The notes under the pieces were generated by a model, which was given only the letters and a program-made list of their open reading frames with translations, was not told the origin of the DNA and did not search any database. DNA of 64,000 nt, taken from contig NZ_JBEPAK010000004.1 in the NCBI RefSeq assembly GCF_040298565.1, positions 1 to 64,000 on the forward strand. Direction: 5' to 3'. Made by a program: the position numbers and the translations under genes. The stretch is from Kitasatospora sp040298565. GTDB taxonomy: Bacteria > Actinomycetota > Actinomycetes > Streptomycetales > Streptomycetaceae. The first letter of the stretch is position 1. Every line of letters begins with the position of its first letter. Below, piece after piece: positions 1 to 8,514 of this stretch.

Positions 1-25
1 CCCGGCCGGGCGCGGGCCCGGCCGG

Positions 26-625
26 TCAGGCCCCCGACGGGAGCTGCTTGGCGTGGGCGTGCACCCGGATGGCCGTCGCGATCTCGACCACGCCGAGGAT
101 CAGCAGCCAGCACCCGGCCAGCACGGTCAGTGCGGTGATCGAGCCGACCGGCCAGACCATCAGCAGCACACCGGCCAGGGTGTTGGCCGCTCCCGCGAAG
201 GCCTGCCAGCCCCGGGCGGGCATCAGCGGGTCGGAGACCGCGGCGGCGAACTGCGTGATGCCGCGGAACAGCCAGCCGATGCCGATCCAGAGCGCGAGCA
301 GCAGCAGTGACTGCGCAGCGCTCCGGAAGCAGAGCAGCCCGAGGAGCACGCAGATCGCGCCGCTGATGAAGGCCAGCACCCGCATGGCCGTGGACACGTG
401 GGTGCCGAACGCGGCGACCAGCTGGACGATGCCGATGACCAGCAGGTACAGGCCGAACAGCACGCCCACCACCAGCAGCGTCTCCCGGGGCCAGACGAAG
501 ACCACGATCCCGAGGGCGAGCGAGGCGACGCCGGCGGCCAGGAGGACCTGCCAGGCGGCCTTGGCGAGCGTTCCGAGCGGGCCCTGGACCGGGGAGCCGT
601 CGGGAGTGATGGTCGGAGGTGCCAC
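26..625 (-). CDS. HdeD/DUF308-family membrane protein
   Basis: Small integral membrane protein of 199 residues with about six hydrophobic helices and the repeated G-x-x-x-G/WP pattern of the HdeD (DUF308) family; a WPRE stretch follows the first helix pair and a VWP stretch recurs near the C-terminus. HdeD of E. coli is linked to acid resistance, but actinobacterial members have no assigned substrate. I chose the GTG at 625 because GAGGAG lies just upstream and the hydrophobic part begins soon after; an open frame reaches back to 838, but that extension is Arg/Pro-rich and looks non-coding. It is transcribed divergently from the channel gene at 847. Confidence 0.75.
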   Translation of the reverse strand: MAPPTITPDGSPVQGPLGTLAKAAWQVLLAAGVASLALGIVVFVWPRETLLVVGVLFGLYLLVIGIVQLVAAFGTHVSTAMRVLAFISGAICVLLGLLCFRSAAQSLLLLALWIGIGWLFRGITQFAAAVSDPLMPARGWQAFAGAANTLAGVLLMVWPVGSITALTVLAGCWLLILGVVEIATAIRVHAHAKQLPSGA

Positions 626-832
626 GGTGGAGTACTCCTCGAGGGGGCGGAGGCGAACAGCGGGCCGGGGAAGCGGCGCACGGCCGGGAGGACGGGACGG
701 GCTCGGAACGGGCTCGGAACGGAGAACGAACCCCAGCCTGGTCGCCGCGCCCCCGGCCTGCCCGCCGGGCACGGCCGTTCGAATGACGTCCGGCAGTCGC
801 CGGAACGCCACCCGCCGGTCACCGGCCGGCGA

Positions 833-838
833 TAGCAT
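833..838 (+). promoter_or_regulatory. candidate -10 element (TAGCAT) of the channel gene
   Basis: TAGCAT lies eight bases before the ATG at 847 with no Shine-Dalgarno sequence between, which fits a leaderless transcript. No convincing -35 hexamer is visible at the usual distance. The 221-base gap 626-846 must also hold the promoter of the divergent HdeD-like gene. Confidence 0.4.
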
Positions 839-846
839 CCGTCGGT

Positions 847-2685
847 ATGACGTCTGAAGGGTGGGGGACCCCTCCGGTCGAGCCGATCAGCCAGCACTAC
901 ATCGTCTGCGGGGGCAACGCGCTGGCGCACCGGCTGGTCCTGGAACTCGTCGACCACTACGAGGTCCCGGTCGTCGTCCTGGTCGCCGACCGGACCCGCG
1001 ACCACGCGCCGCAGATCGAACAACTCCCCGGCGTCGCCGCCGTGGTGGAGTACCCCAGCGTCACCGACGAGGCGCTGCGCGCGGTCTCCGTCGGCACCGC
1101 CCGGGGGCTCGCCCTGGTCGAGGGCAGCGATCAGGAGAACATCCACGCCGCGCTCAGCGCCCAGAACCACAACCCGGACATCCGGATCGTGTTCCGGATG
1201 TTCAACCAGCGCCTCGGTGAGAACATCCAGCGGTTCCTCAGGAACGGCGCCGCGCTGTCCGGCTCCGCCACCGCTGCCCCGGCCTTCGCCGCCGCCGCGC
1301 TCGGTCGGCCCAACTCCGTCGAGGTCGACGGGCGTTACCTGCACATCGCCTTCGACGACGCCATCACCTCCGACCGGATCTGCATGGTCGCCGACCGGAT
1401 CGACCGGCAGGACCTCGGCAGGATCCGGCTGCTGCCCGAGGAGGACGGCGGCTCAGCCGAGTTCGTCCGCCTCGCCAGCGAGTTCGGCGACGACGGACCG
1501 GTCCTGCCCGGCCGGGCACGCCGCGAGCCGGTGCCACCCGCCGGGCCCGAGGAACCGCCGGGCGGCAGGGCCGCGCTGCAGGCGCTGCCCGTCGAACCCC
1601 GGGAGCCGATCAGCTGGGTGCGGCGGCTGCGCTGGCGGGTGCTCGACGCCCTGCGCTTCTTCACCAGCGCCCGGCTGCGGCTGGTGCTGCTCACAGCGCT
1701 CGCCGCCGTCCTGATGTCCTTCGGCGTGCTCTGGTACCTCAACCGGGACTTCGGTTGGACGGTCTACACCTCGCTGCTCGACCTGGCCGGCGCCGCCCAG
1801 CCCGACCAGCGGGCCGACGTCGCCGCCGGCACGGGGACGGGCGGCCTCTGGCAGCGGGTCGCCCAGGTGGTCATCACCATCTGCGGGATCACCTTCGCGC
1901 CGGTGGCCACCGCCATCGCGGTGGAGGTGCTCGGCTCGGGGCGGCGCGGGCTGCCCCGCAACCCCGGTGCGGGCACCCGGGACCACGTGATCGTCGTCGG
2001 GCTCGGCAACGTCGGCACCCGTGTCGCGACCCAACTGCACGAACTGGGCGTGCCGGTGGTCTGCATGGAGCGGGACCCGCAGGCTCGCGGCATCGCCGCC
2101 GTCCGGGCGCTCGGCATCCCGGTGGTGCTCGGCGACGGGCCGTTCGAGGAACAGCTGCGGCGCGCCCGGCTGAGGCACAGCCGGGCCGTGGTCGCGGTCA
2201 GCGGCGACGACGCCACCAACCTGGAGGCGGCGCTGGAGGCGCGGCACGGCAATCCCGAGGTGCGGGTGGTGATGCGGCTGTTCGACGATGACTTCGCCGC
2301 CCACGTCTACCGGACGCTGGACAACGCGGCCTCCCGGTCGGTCTCCTACCTGGCCGCGCCCGCCTTCGCCGCGGCCCTGATGGGCAGTGAGGTGCGCGGC
2401 ACGCTCTCGGTGTTCCGGCACGTGCTGCTGATCGCCGACCTGACGGTGGAGGACGGCAGCGGGCTGATCGGCCTGAACCGGCACGACCTGGAGGACCCGG
2501 GCGGCGTCCGGGTGATCGCGGTCCGCCCGGCGCGGACCGGCCACCTGCAGTGGAACGTCCCGGACCGCACCCGGCGGCTGGCCCCGGGCGACCGGATCGT
2601 GGTCGCCGCCACCCGCAGCGGGCTGGCGCGGCTCACCACCGTGCTGGTCGAGGACGGCGGGGAACAGGTGACGGCGAACGGCTGA
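847..2685 (+). CDS. Double TrkA-N/RCK membrane protein (CASTOR/potassium-channel related)
   Basis: 612 residues. Residues about 15-140 form a first Rossmann/RCK domain (YIVCGGNALAHR), followed by a linker, two hydrophobic segments near 277-300 and 339-362, and a second TrkA-N domain beginning near 378 (DHVIVVGLGNVGTR) that runs to the C-terminus. This TrkA-N / two-helix / TrkA-N layout occurs in actinobacterial NAD-binding potassium-channel-like proteins related to CASTOR/POLLUX. The likely role is nucleotide-gated monovalent cation flux at the membrane. No canonical TVGYG selectivity filter is visible between the helices, so ion specificity is open. It is monocistronic, convergent with the enoyl-CoA hydratase gene and separated from it by a hairpin. 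Confidence 0.8.
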   Translation: MTSEGWGTPPVEPISQHYIVCGGNALAHRLVLELVDHYEVPVVVLVADRTRDHAPQIEQLPGVAAVVEYPSVTDEALRAVSVGTARGLALVEGSDQENIHAALSAQNHNPDIRIVFRMFNQRLGENIQRFLRNGAALSGSATAAPAFAAAALGRPNSVEVDGRYLHIAFDDAITSDRICMVADRIDRQDLGRIRLLPEEDGGSAEFVRLASEFGDDGPVLPGRARREPVPPAGPEEPPGGRAALQALPVEPREPISWVRRLRWRVLDALRFFTSARLRLVLLTALAAVLMSFGVLWYLNRDFGWTVYTSLLDLAGAAQPDQRADVAAGTGTGGLWQRVAQVVITICGITFAPVATAIAVEVLGSGRRGLPRNPGAGTRDHVIVVGLGNVGTRVATQLHELGVPVVCMERDPQARGIAAVRALGIPVVLGDGPFEEQLRRARLRHSRAVVAVSGDDATNLEAALEARHGNPEVRVVMRLFDDDFAAHVYRTLDNAASRSVSYLAAPAFAAALMGSEVRGTLSVFRHVLLIADLTVEDGSGLIGLNRHDLEDPGGVRVIAVRPARTGHLQWNVPDRTRRLAPGDRIVVAATRSGLARLTTVLVEDGGEQVTANG

Positions 2686-2716
2686 CCTGGCCGTCCCAGC
2701 CGCCAGCCGTCACCTG
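2665..2716. terminator. bidirectional hairpin terminator
   Basis: CAGGTGACGGC at 2665-2675 is perfectly complementary to GCCGTCACCTG at 2706-2716. The stem spans the stop codon of the channel gene and ends before the stop of the convergent enoyl-CoA hydratase gene at 2729. There is no U-tract, as is common in streptomycetes. Confidence 0.5.
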
Positions 2717-2728
2717 GGCCGCCGGTCC

Positions 2729-3520
2729 TCAGCGGTTCTCGAACTTCGGCGCCCGCTTCTCGGCGAAGGCCGCCATGCCCTCCTTCTGGTCCGCCGTGGC
2801 GAAGGCGGCGTGGAAGAGCCGGCGTTCGAAGCGGACGCCCTCGGCGAGGGTGGTCTCGAAGGCGCGGTTGACGCTCTCCTTCATCATGATCGCCGCCGGG
2901 GTGGACATCGCCGCGACGGCCTCGGCGGTGGCCAGGGCCTCGTCGAGCAGTTGATCGGCCGGGACGATCCGGGAGACCAGGCCGGCCCGCTCGGCCTCCT
3001 CGGCGCCCATCATCCGGCCGGTCAGGCACAGCTCCATGGCCTTCGCCTTGCCGACCGCCCGGGTCAGCCGCTGCGAGCCGCCGATGCCCGGGATCACGCC
3101 GAGCTTGATCTCCGGCTGCCCGAACTTCGCGGTGTCCGCGGCCAGCAGGATGTCGCACAGCATCGCCAGCTCGCAGCCGCCGCCCAGGGCGAATCCGGCC
3201 ACCGCCGCGACGACCGGCTTGCGCAGCCGGCCGAGCCGGTCCCAGGGGCCCAGCCAGTCGTCCAGGTACACGTCGGGGAACCGGTTGCCCTGCATCTCCT
3301 TGATGTCGGCGCCGGCGGCGAAGGCCTTCTCGGAGCCGGTGATCACCAGACACCCGATCTCCGGGTCCCGGTCGAACGCCGTGGCGGCCGCCACGACCTC
3401 GTTCATCAGCCGGGTGTTCAGCGCGTTGAGCGCCTTCGGCCGGTTCAGGGTGATCAGCCCCACCCGGCCCTTGCGGTCGACCAGGATCGTCTCGTAGGTC
3501 TCGGTCTCGGTCTCGGTCAT
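2729..3520 (-). CDS. Enoyl-CoA hydratase/isomerase (crotonase family)
   Basis: 263 residues, the normal length for a single-domain crotonase. The start MTETETETYE is preceded by AAAGGGAG. Visible signatures are LNRPKALNALN near the N-terminus, the oxyanion-hole stretch AFAAGADIKEM, and GFALGGGCELAMLCD followed by GQPEIKLGVIPGIGGSQRL, which supplies the two catalytic Glu positions of true hydratases. It adds water to trans-2-enoyl-CoA in beta-oxidation or amino-acid breakdown. The gene downstream at 3745 encodes another crotonase-fold enzyme on the same strand but lies upstream in transcription order, so the two probably form one acyl-CoA unit with a 224-base gap. Confidence 0.9.
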   Translation of the reverse strand: MTETETETYETILVDRKGRVGLITLNRPKALNALNTRLMNEVVAAATAFDRDPEIGCLVITGSEKAFAAGADIKEMQGNRFPDVYLDDWLGPWDRLGRLRKPVVAAVAGFALGGGCELAMLCDILLAADTAKFGQPEIKLGVIPGIGGSQRLTRAVGKAKAMELCLTGRMMGAEEAERAGLVSRIVPADQLLDEALATAEAVAAMSTPAAIMMKESVNRAFETTLAEGVRFERRLFHAAFATADQKEGMAAFAEKRAPKFENR

Positions 3521-3716
3521 CGCCGTTGACTCCCTTTCCGCTGCTCGGCGCCGCACGGGCGCACTGACCACCCAACGATCTACGACGCGCCCCGGATCGC
3601 GCCAGTCTTGGCATGCGAGACGCCGGTCACGAGTGGTGGAGCGGGCGGGAACCGGCGGGAACCCGGCGGGTCCCGATCGGGCCCGATCGGTCGGGGTCGG
3701 CCCGGGTTGGAATCGC

Positions 3717-3748
3717 CCCGGGTCGGGGTCAGCCCGGGTCGGGGTCAG
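3717..3748. repeat. 16-bp perfect tandem duplication
   Basis: CCCGGGTCGGGGTCAG occurs twice back to back (3717-3732, 3733-3748). The second copy contains the stop codon of the 3-hydroxyisobutyryl-CoA hydrolase gene. The surrounding 3640-3720 is rich in related GGTCGG/CCCGATCGG words, suggesting slippage-driven growth. Confidence 0.7.
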
Positions 3749-4809
3749 CCCAGACCCAGTTCGTCGCCCTTGCGCGGGGCGAGGAAGCGGGCGACGTCCG
3801 CCTCCGCCACCTCGGCGAGCGTGCGCGGCGACCAGTGCGGATCGCGGTCCTTGTCGACGACCTGGGCGCGGATGCCCTCGACCAGGTCGGGGCCCTCCAG
3901 GGCGGCGCAGGAGACGCGGTACTCCTGGTCGAGCACGGCCCTCAGCGAGGGCAGCGCACGGGCCCGGCGCAGCGCGGCCAGGGTGACCTTGACGGCGGTC
4001 GGGGAGTTGCCGAGGACCAGTTCGCAGGCCTCCTTCGCCTCCGGGACCCCGGAGTCGAGCAGGCGCTCGACGATCTCCTCGACGGTGTCGGCCGCGTAAC
4101 AGTCGTCGATCCACTCGCGGTGGGCGCCGAGCGCGGACGGCGGCGCGGCCTCGGCGTGGGCGGCGACGGTGGCGGCCGGATCGGTGCTGCGGGCCAGGGC
4201 GGCGAGCAGCTCGGGGATGCGCGCGGACGGCACGAAGTGGTCGGCGAAGCCGCACAGCAGGGCGTCGCCGGGGCCCATCGAGGCCGAGGTGAGCCCGAGG
4301 TGGGTGCCCGACTCGCCCGGGGCGCGGGCGAGCAGTCGGCTGCCGCCGACGTCCGGGACGAGACCGATCCGCGTCTCGGGCATGGCGACGACGGAGCGCT
4401 CGGTGACGATCCGCACCGCGCCGTGGGCGGACAGGCCGACGCCGCCGCCCATGGTGATGCCGTCCATCACCGCGACGTAGGGCTTGGGGTACTCCGCGAT
4501 CAGCGCGTTCAGCCGGTACTCGTCGCGGAAGAAGGCGCGGGTGCCGGCCCCGCCGGCGGTCACGTCCCGGTGCATCGCGCGCAGGTCGGCGCCGGCGCAG
4601 AGACCGCGCTCGCCGGAGCCGGTCAGGACGACGGCGCGGACCCGGTCGTCGGCGGCCCACTCGTCCAGGGTCGCGCGCAGGGCGGTGACCATGCCGTGGG
4701 TCAGCGCGTTGAGCGCCCGCGGGCGGTTGAGCACGAGCCGTCCGAGCCCGCCGCCGGTACCGCCGTCGCCGTCCAGGAAGGCCTGGACCTCCGCCGTCTC
4801 CGCGCTCAT
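3745..4809 (-). CDS. 3-hydroxyisobutyryl-CoA hydrolase
   Basis: 354 residues, typical of the HIBCH branch of the crotonase superfamily, which releases 3-hydroxyisobutyrate from its CoA ester in valine catabolism. Evidence: LVLNRPRALNALTHGM near residue 30, ERGLCAGADLRAMHRD, then MDGITMGGGVGLSAHG and ETRIGLVPDVGGS, with a C-terminal helical domain including DKDRDPHWSP. The start at 4809 (MSAETAEVQAF) has GGAGCGGAG upstream; an in-frame extension to 4908 is possible but has no ribosome site. Probably co-transcribed with the enoyl-CoA hydratase that follows. Confidence 0.88.
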   Translation of the reverse strand: MSAETAEVQAFLDGDGGTGGGLGRLVLNRPRALNALTHGMVTALRATLDEWAADDRVRAVVLTGSGERGLCAGADLRAMHRDVTAGGAGTRAFFRDEYRLNALIAEYPKPYVAVMDGITMGGGVGLSAHGAVRIVTERSVVAMPETRIGLVPDVGGSRLLARAPGESGTHLGLTSASMGPGDALLCGFADHFVPSARIPELLAALARSTDPAATVAAHAEAAPPSALGAHREWIDDCYAADTVEEIVERLLDSGVPEAKEACELVLGNSPTAVKVTLAALRRARALPSLRAVLDQEYRVSCAALEGPDLVEGIRAQVVDKDRDPHWSPRTLAEVAEADVARFLAPRKGDELGLG

Positions 4810-5053
4810 CGGCTCCGCTCCCGTGCCCCGATCGATGTGGACTTCCGCCGTCCACCGTACCGGGAGGGGTGGGGGCGCCGTGATCACCGGGGTGTCCCGG
4901 GCCGGCACGGCCGGACGCGCGGGGCCGGGTCGGCGACGAGGGCCGGGTCGTCGGCGGTGGCGCCGTCGCGGGCCCGCTGGGACGTGTCCTGGACGGCCGG
5001 GGAGAAGGGGCCGGCCAGGGCGTCGGGGCCGGCGTCGGGCCGCAGCTCGCGCT
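4810..5053. other. gene-free stretch
   Basis: GC-rich intergenic DNA between the tyrosine operon terminator and the hydrolase start. I see no supported gene, repeat or operator; it presumably holds the hydrolase promoter. Confidence 0.5.
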
Positions 5054-5094
5054 GACGGCCGGCAGGTTCCGTCGCGCGGAGCCTGCCGGCCGTC
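5054..5094 (-). terminator. terminator of the tyrosine-catabolism operon
   Basis: An 18-bp stem (5054-5071 paired with 5077-5094, one G-U wobble) closes over a five-base loop 43 bases past the fahA stop. It is one of the strongest hairpins in the window and marks the operon end. Confidence 0.7.
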
Positions 5095-5136
5095 GTCCGC
5101 CGTCCGTCATCCGTCAGCTGTCACCGGCCGCCGTCC

Positions 5137-6360
5137 TCAGCCGCTGACCCGGCCCGAGACCTCGCCGAAGCCGACCACCGTGCCGTCCGGTCCCGGGGCC
5201 GTCGCCGTGATGGCGACCTCGTCGCCGTCCTCCAGGAAGGTCCTGGTCGTGCCGTCCGGGAGCTTGATCGGCTCCTCGCCGTTCCAGGTCAGCTCGATCA
5301 GTGCGCCGCGGGTGTCCGGCTCCGGTCCGCTGACCGTGCCCGAGGCGAACAGGTCGCCGGTGCGCAGCGAGGCTCCGTTGACGGTCATGTGGGTCAGCTG
5401 CTGCTGGGCCGTCCAGTACATCGCGGCGAAGGGCGGCCGGGAGACCAGGTGCCCGTTCAGCCGGACCTCCAACGCCAGGTCCAGGCCCCACGGTTCGCCG
5501 CCCCGGTCGTCCAGGTACGGCAGCGGCTCGACGTCGCGCGCCGGCGGCGCGACCCGGGCGTGCTCGAGGGCGTCCAGCGGCACGATCCACGGCGAGACCG
5601 ACGTGGCGAAGGACTTGCCCAGGAAGGGGCCGAGCGGCACGTACTCCCAGGCCTGGATGTCCCGCGCCGACCAGTCGTTGAGCAGGCAGACGCCGAAGAC
5701 GTGCTCGCGGAAGTCGTCCAGCGGGACGGGCTGCCCCAGCTGCGACGGCGTGCCGACGACGAAGCCGACCTCGGCCTCGATGTCCAGCCGGCGCGACGGC
5801 CCGAAGGCCGGTGCGGCGTCGGCGGGTGCCTTGCGCTGCCCGTGCGGGCGCACCACCGGCGTGCCGGAGACCACCACCGTGCCCGCCCGGCCGTGGTAAC
5901 CGATCGGCAGGTGCTTCCAGTTGGGGGTGAGCGGTTCCGAGCCCGGGCGGAAGATCCGGCCCAGGTTGGTGGCGTGGTGCTCGGAGGCGTAGAAGTCGAC
6001 GTAGTCCGCGACCTCGAACGGCAGGTGCAAGCCGACCTCGTCCGCCGGCAGCAGCGCGGGCGAGAGCGCCTCGCGGTAGGAGGCGTCCGTCAGCCAGGTG
6101 GTCAGGTCGGTGCGCACCCGGGTCCAGGCCGAACGGCCGGCCGCCATCAGCGGATTGAGCGAGTCCGCGTCCAGCAGTGCGGACGGCGCCCCGGCGGCGC
6201 GGGCGGCCGCCCCGGCGTCCAGCACGAAGTCCCCGACGCGCACGCCGATCCGGCGCCGCCCGGGCTGGTCGTCGGCGGTGAAGACGCCGTACGGCAGGTT
6301 GTGCACGCCGAACGGCGAGTCCTGGGCACTGGCGAGCCAGCTGCTGGGGGTGGTGCTCAA
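5137..6360 (-). CDS. fahA: Fumarylacetoacetase
   Basis: 407 residues; hydrolyses fumarylacetoacetate to fumarate and acetoacetate, the last step of tyrosine breakdown (EC 3.7.1.2). The N-terminal SH3-like part reads SPFGVHNLPYGVFT; the catalytic domain carries DYVDFYASEHHATN near residue 120 and the GYHGRAGTVVVSGTPV stretch, then FEAxxG-type metal ligands in DIEAEVGFVVG and NDWSARDIQAWEYVPLGPFL. The start is TTG 6360, whose bases overlap the TGA of the preceding gene (TTGA), implying translational coupling. The last gene of hpd-hmgA-unknown-fahA, followed by a strong hairpin. Confidence 0.95.
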   Translation of the reverse strand: MSTTPSSWLASAQDSPFGVHNLPYGVFTADDQPGRRRIGVRVGDFVLDAGAAARAAGAPSALLDADSLNPLMAAGRSAWTRVRTDLTTWLTDASYREALSPALLPADEVGLHLPFEVADYVDFYASEHHATNLGRIFRPGSEPLTPNWKHLPIGYHGRAGTVVVSGTPVVRPHGQRKAPADAAPAFGPSRRLDIEAEVGFVVGTPSQLGQPVPLDDFREHVFGVCLLNDWSARDIQAWEYVPLGPFLGKSFATSVSPWIVPLDALEHARVAPPARDVEPLPYLDDRGGEPWGLDLALEVRLNGHLVSRPPFAAMYWTAQQQLTHMTVNGASLRTGDLFASGTVSGPEPDTRGALIELTWNGEEPIKLPDGTTRTFLEDGDEVAITATAPGPDGTVVGFGEVSGRVSG

Positions 6361-7259
6361 CGGTCCTCCTGGGGCAGTCGGTCGGGCGGCGGCAGCAGGC
6401 CGAGCGCGGCCAGGTCGGCCAGCGGCTCGGCGATGCTGCAGGTGCCGAACGCGGTGAACGAATTGCGGATCACCGTAACCTGACGGTCGCTCAGTGAACG
6501 AACGGCCTTGGCCAGCACCTCGCCGTCGCGCTCCGCCAGCACCGCGGCCGCCGCCGCCCGCTCCGTCTCCTGGGCGGCCAGCAGCACGTTGAGGAAGCCG
6601 TGGTGCTCGAAACCGGTCTCGCGGTCGGTGTGCCGGACGGCGTTGTGCAGCCCGGCCGTGCACTTGTACGGCAGGCCGCGCTGCGCGCAGCCGGTGAGGA
6701 AGGCGGCCAGCTCGTCCTCGTCCGGGAACGCCTCCGCGGCCAGCCCGCCGGTGCGGAACTTCGCCCGGTACGGGCTGTCGACCAGCACGTCCAGCGCCGC
6801 GTCCAGGGCGTCGCCGCGCAGGAGTTCGCGCGGCAGCTCGACGGCGGCCGGCACGTGCGGGGGCAGCAGCCGGTCCAGCTCGGCGACGGCCTCGGCGGCG
6901 TCCCGGGTGGCCAGCTCCACGCCGGCCAGTTCGACGCCGGCCGGCTCGAACGGCGCGGTGGCGTCGAGCGCCGGGCCGAGCTCCGCACTGCCCCCCGGCA
7001 GTACGAGCCCGACCCTGAGCACCCCGGCACCCGCCGGTCCGCCCGCCGCCCGGTCGCTCGCCGCGGCGGTCAACTCGCCCAGGCGGCCCGCCCCGCACAG
7101 GAGCGGGCCGACCGATTCGGCGTACCAGGCCTCGCGGTGGGCCCGGTGTGCGGGCACGGCCTCGGCGACCGGCAGGTTCCCCGGAGGGAACACCGCCGCG
7201 TCGTCGAAGAGCCCGCGGAACAGCTCGGGGACCGCCCCCGGGAAAGCCGGTGCGCTCAT
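6357..7259 (-). CDS. Protein of unknown function inside the homogentisate operon
   Basis: 300 residues, not recognised as a named family. It starts with an ATGA overlap on the hmgA stop and ends with a TTGA overlap on fahA, so it is locked into the tyrosine-degradation operon. N-terminal stretch LFDDAAVFPPGN; a conserved-looking middle with FRTGG, then YKCTAGLHNAVR and GFEHHGFLNVLLAA; C-terminal SFTAFGTCSIAEPLADL. The His/Cys-containing motifs after a run of alternating alpha/beta elements suggest an enzyme. No maleylacetoacetate isomerase is visible in this operon, and this gene lies exactly where maiA would be. That is a contextual inference; it has no glutathione-transferase signature I can see. 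Confidence 0.8.
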   Translation of the reverse strand: MSAPAFPGAVPELFRGLFDDAAVFPPGNLPVAEAVPAHRAHREAWYAESVGPLLCGAGRLGELTAAASDRAAGGPAGAGVLRVGLVLPGGSAELGPALDATAPFEPAGVELAGVELATRDAAEAVAELDRLLPPHVPAAVELPRELLRGDALDAALDVLVDSPYRAKFRTGGLAAEAFPDEDELAAFLTGCAQRGLPYKCTAGLHNAVRHTDRETGFEHHGFLNVLLAAQETERAAAAAVLAERDGEVLAKAVRSLSDRQVTVIRNSFTAFGTCSIAEPLADLAALGLLPPPDRLPQEDR

Positions 7260-8458
7260 CGCCCGGGCCCCCGACCGGCCCAGGTCCAGGCGTAGTTCGC
7301 GTCCTCGCTGGCCCGGCCGCCCTCGCCGAGCTCCAGCGGCCGGAAGGTGTCGACCATGACCGCCAGTTCGTCGAAGAACTCCGCGCCGATGCTGCGCTCG
7401 TACGCGCCCGGCTGCGGCCCGTGGGTGTGCCCGCCCGGGTGCAGGGAGATCGAGCCCTGGCCGATGCCCGAGCCCTTGCGGGCCGCGTAGTCGCCGCCGC
7501 AGTAGAACATGACCTCGTCGCTGTCCACGTTGGCGTGGTAGTACGGCACCGGGATGGACAGCGGGTGGTAGTCCACCTTGCGCGGGACGAAGTTGCAGAT
7601 CACGAAGTTGTTGCCCTCGAACACCTGGTGGGCCGGCGGCGGCTGGTGGATCCGGCCGGTGATCGGTTCGAAGTCCCTGATGTTGAAGGCGTACGGGTAC
7701 AGGCAGCCGTCCCAGCCGACCACGTCGAAGGGGTGGTGCGGCACCGTGTAGCGGGTGCCCGAGATCCCGTCCGGACCCCGGTGCTTGACCAGCACGTCGA
7801 CGTCCCCGGGGGCGTCCACCACGAGCGGCCCGACCGGACCGCGGAAGTCCCGCTCGCAGTACGGCGCGTGCTCCAGCAGCTGCCCGTACTTGGAGAGGTA
7901 GCGCTTGACCGGGGTGATGTGGCTGTTCGCCTCGATGCAGTAGGCGCGCAGCGGCTCGTCGCCGGAGGGCACCCAGCGGTGGGTGGTGGCCCGCGGGATG
8001 ATCACGTAGTCGCCCTGGCCGACCTCGATCGAGCCGAAGACCGTCTCGACCGTGCCCGCGCCGGACTCCACGTACACGCACTCGTCGCCGAGCCCGTTGC
8101 GGTACAGCTCGCTCGGGGCCCCGGCGGCGACGTACGAGATCCGCACGTCGCCGTTGCCGAGGACCAGCCGGCGGCTGCCCACGACGTCCGCGGACTTCCA
8201 CTCCTGGTCCGCGAACAGCTCGTGCAGCTTGAGGTGGCGGGGGAGCAGGGGATGGTTGGGCACCGTGGACTGGTCCGGCAGTTCCCAGGGCACCGCGTTG
8301 ACCACCGCCGAGGGGATGCCCCGGTGGTAGAGCAGCGACGAGTCGGAGGAGAACCCCTCCTCGCCCATCAACTCCTCGTAGTACAGACCGCCTTCGGGTG
8401 TGCGGTGCTGGGTGTGCCGCTTGGGCGGGATGCTGCCCAGCTGCCGGTAGTACGCCAT
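7256..8458 (-). CDS. hmgA: Homogentisate 1,2-dioxygenase
   Basis: 400 residues, slightly shorter than the roughly 440-residue proteobacterial and human enzymes. It opens the aromatic ring of homogentisate to maleylacetoacetate using non-haem Fe(II). Signatures: VGWDGCLYPYAFNIRDFEP, then YYHANVDSDEVMFY (His and Glu iron ligands near 307-314) and HPGGHTHGPQPGA (His near 340), in the C-terminal cupin. Start ATG 8458 (MAYYRQLGSIPPKRH) follows GGAGGAG. Its TGA overlaps the ATG of the unknown gene. Confidence 0.94.
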   Translation of the reverse strand: MAYYRQLGSIPPKRHTQHRTPEGGLYYEELMGEEGFSSDSSLLYHRGIPSAVVNAVPWELPDQSTVPNHPLLPRHLKLHELFADQEWKSADVVGSRRLVLGNGDVRISYVAAGAPSELYRNGLGDECVYVESGAGTVETVFGSIEVGQGDYVIIPRATTHRWVPSGDEPLRAYCIEANSHITPVKRYLSKYGQLLEHAPYCERDFRGPVGPLVVDAPGDVDVLVKHRGPDGISGTRYTVPHHPFDVVGWDGCLYPYAFNIRDFEPITGRIHQPPPAHQVFEGNNFVICNFVPRKVDYHPLSIPVPYYHANVDSDEVMFYCGGDYAARKGSGIGQGSISLHPGGHTHGPQPGAYERSIGAEFFDELAVMVDTFRPLELGEGGRASEDANYAWTWAGRGPGR

Positions 8459-8514
8459 CTCCGTGCTCCTCCTCGCCGTCCGTCAGGGCGTCAGATCGGG
8501 TTCGAGCCCGACGC

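Noticed and set aside
2729..5110. One long minus-strand frame joining both crotonase genes
   Set aside because: The upstream portion is antisense or out of frame to the hydrolase and is Arg/Pro-rich; a clear start with a ribosome site exists at 3520.
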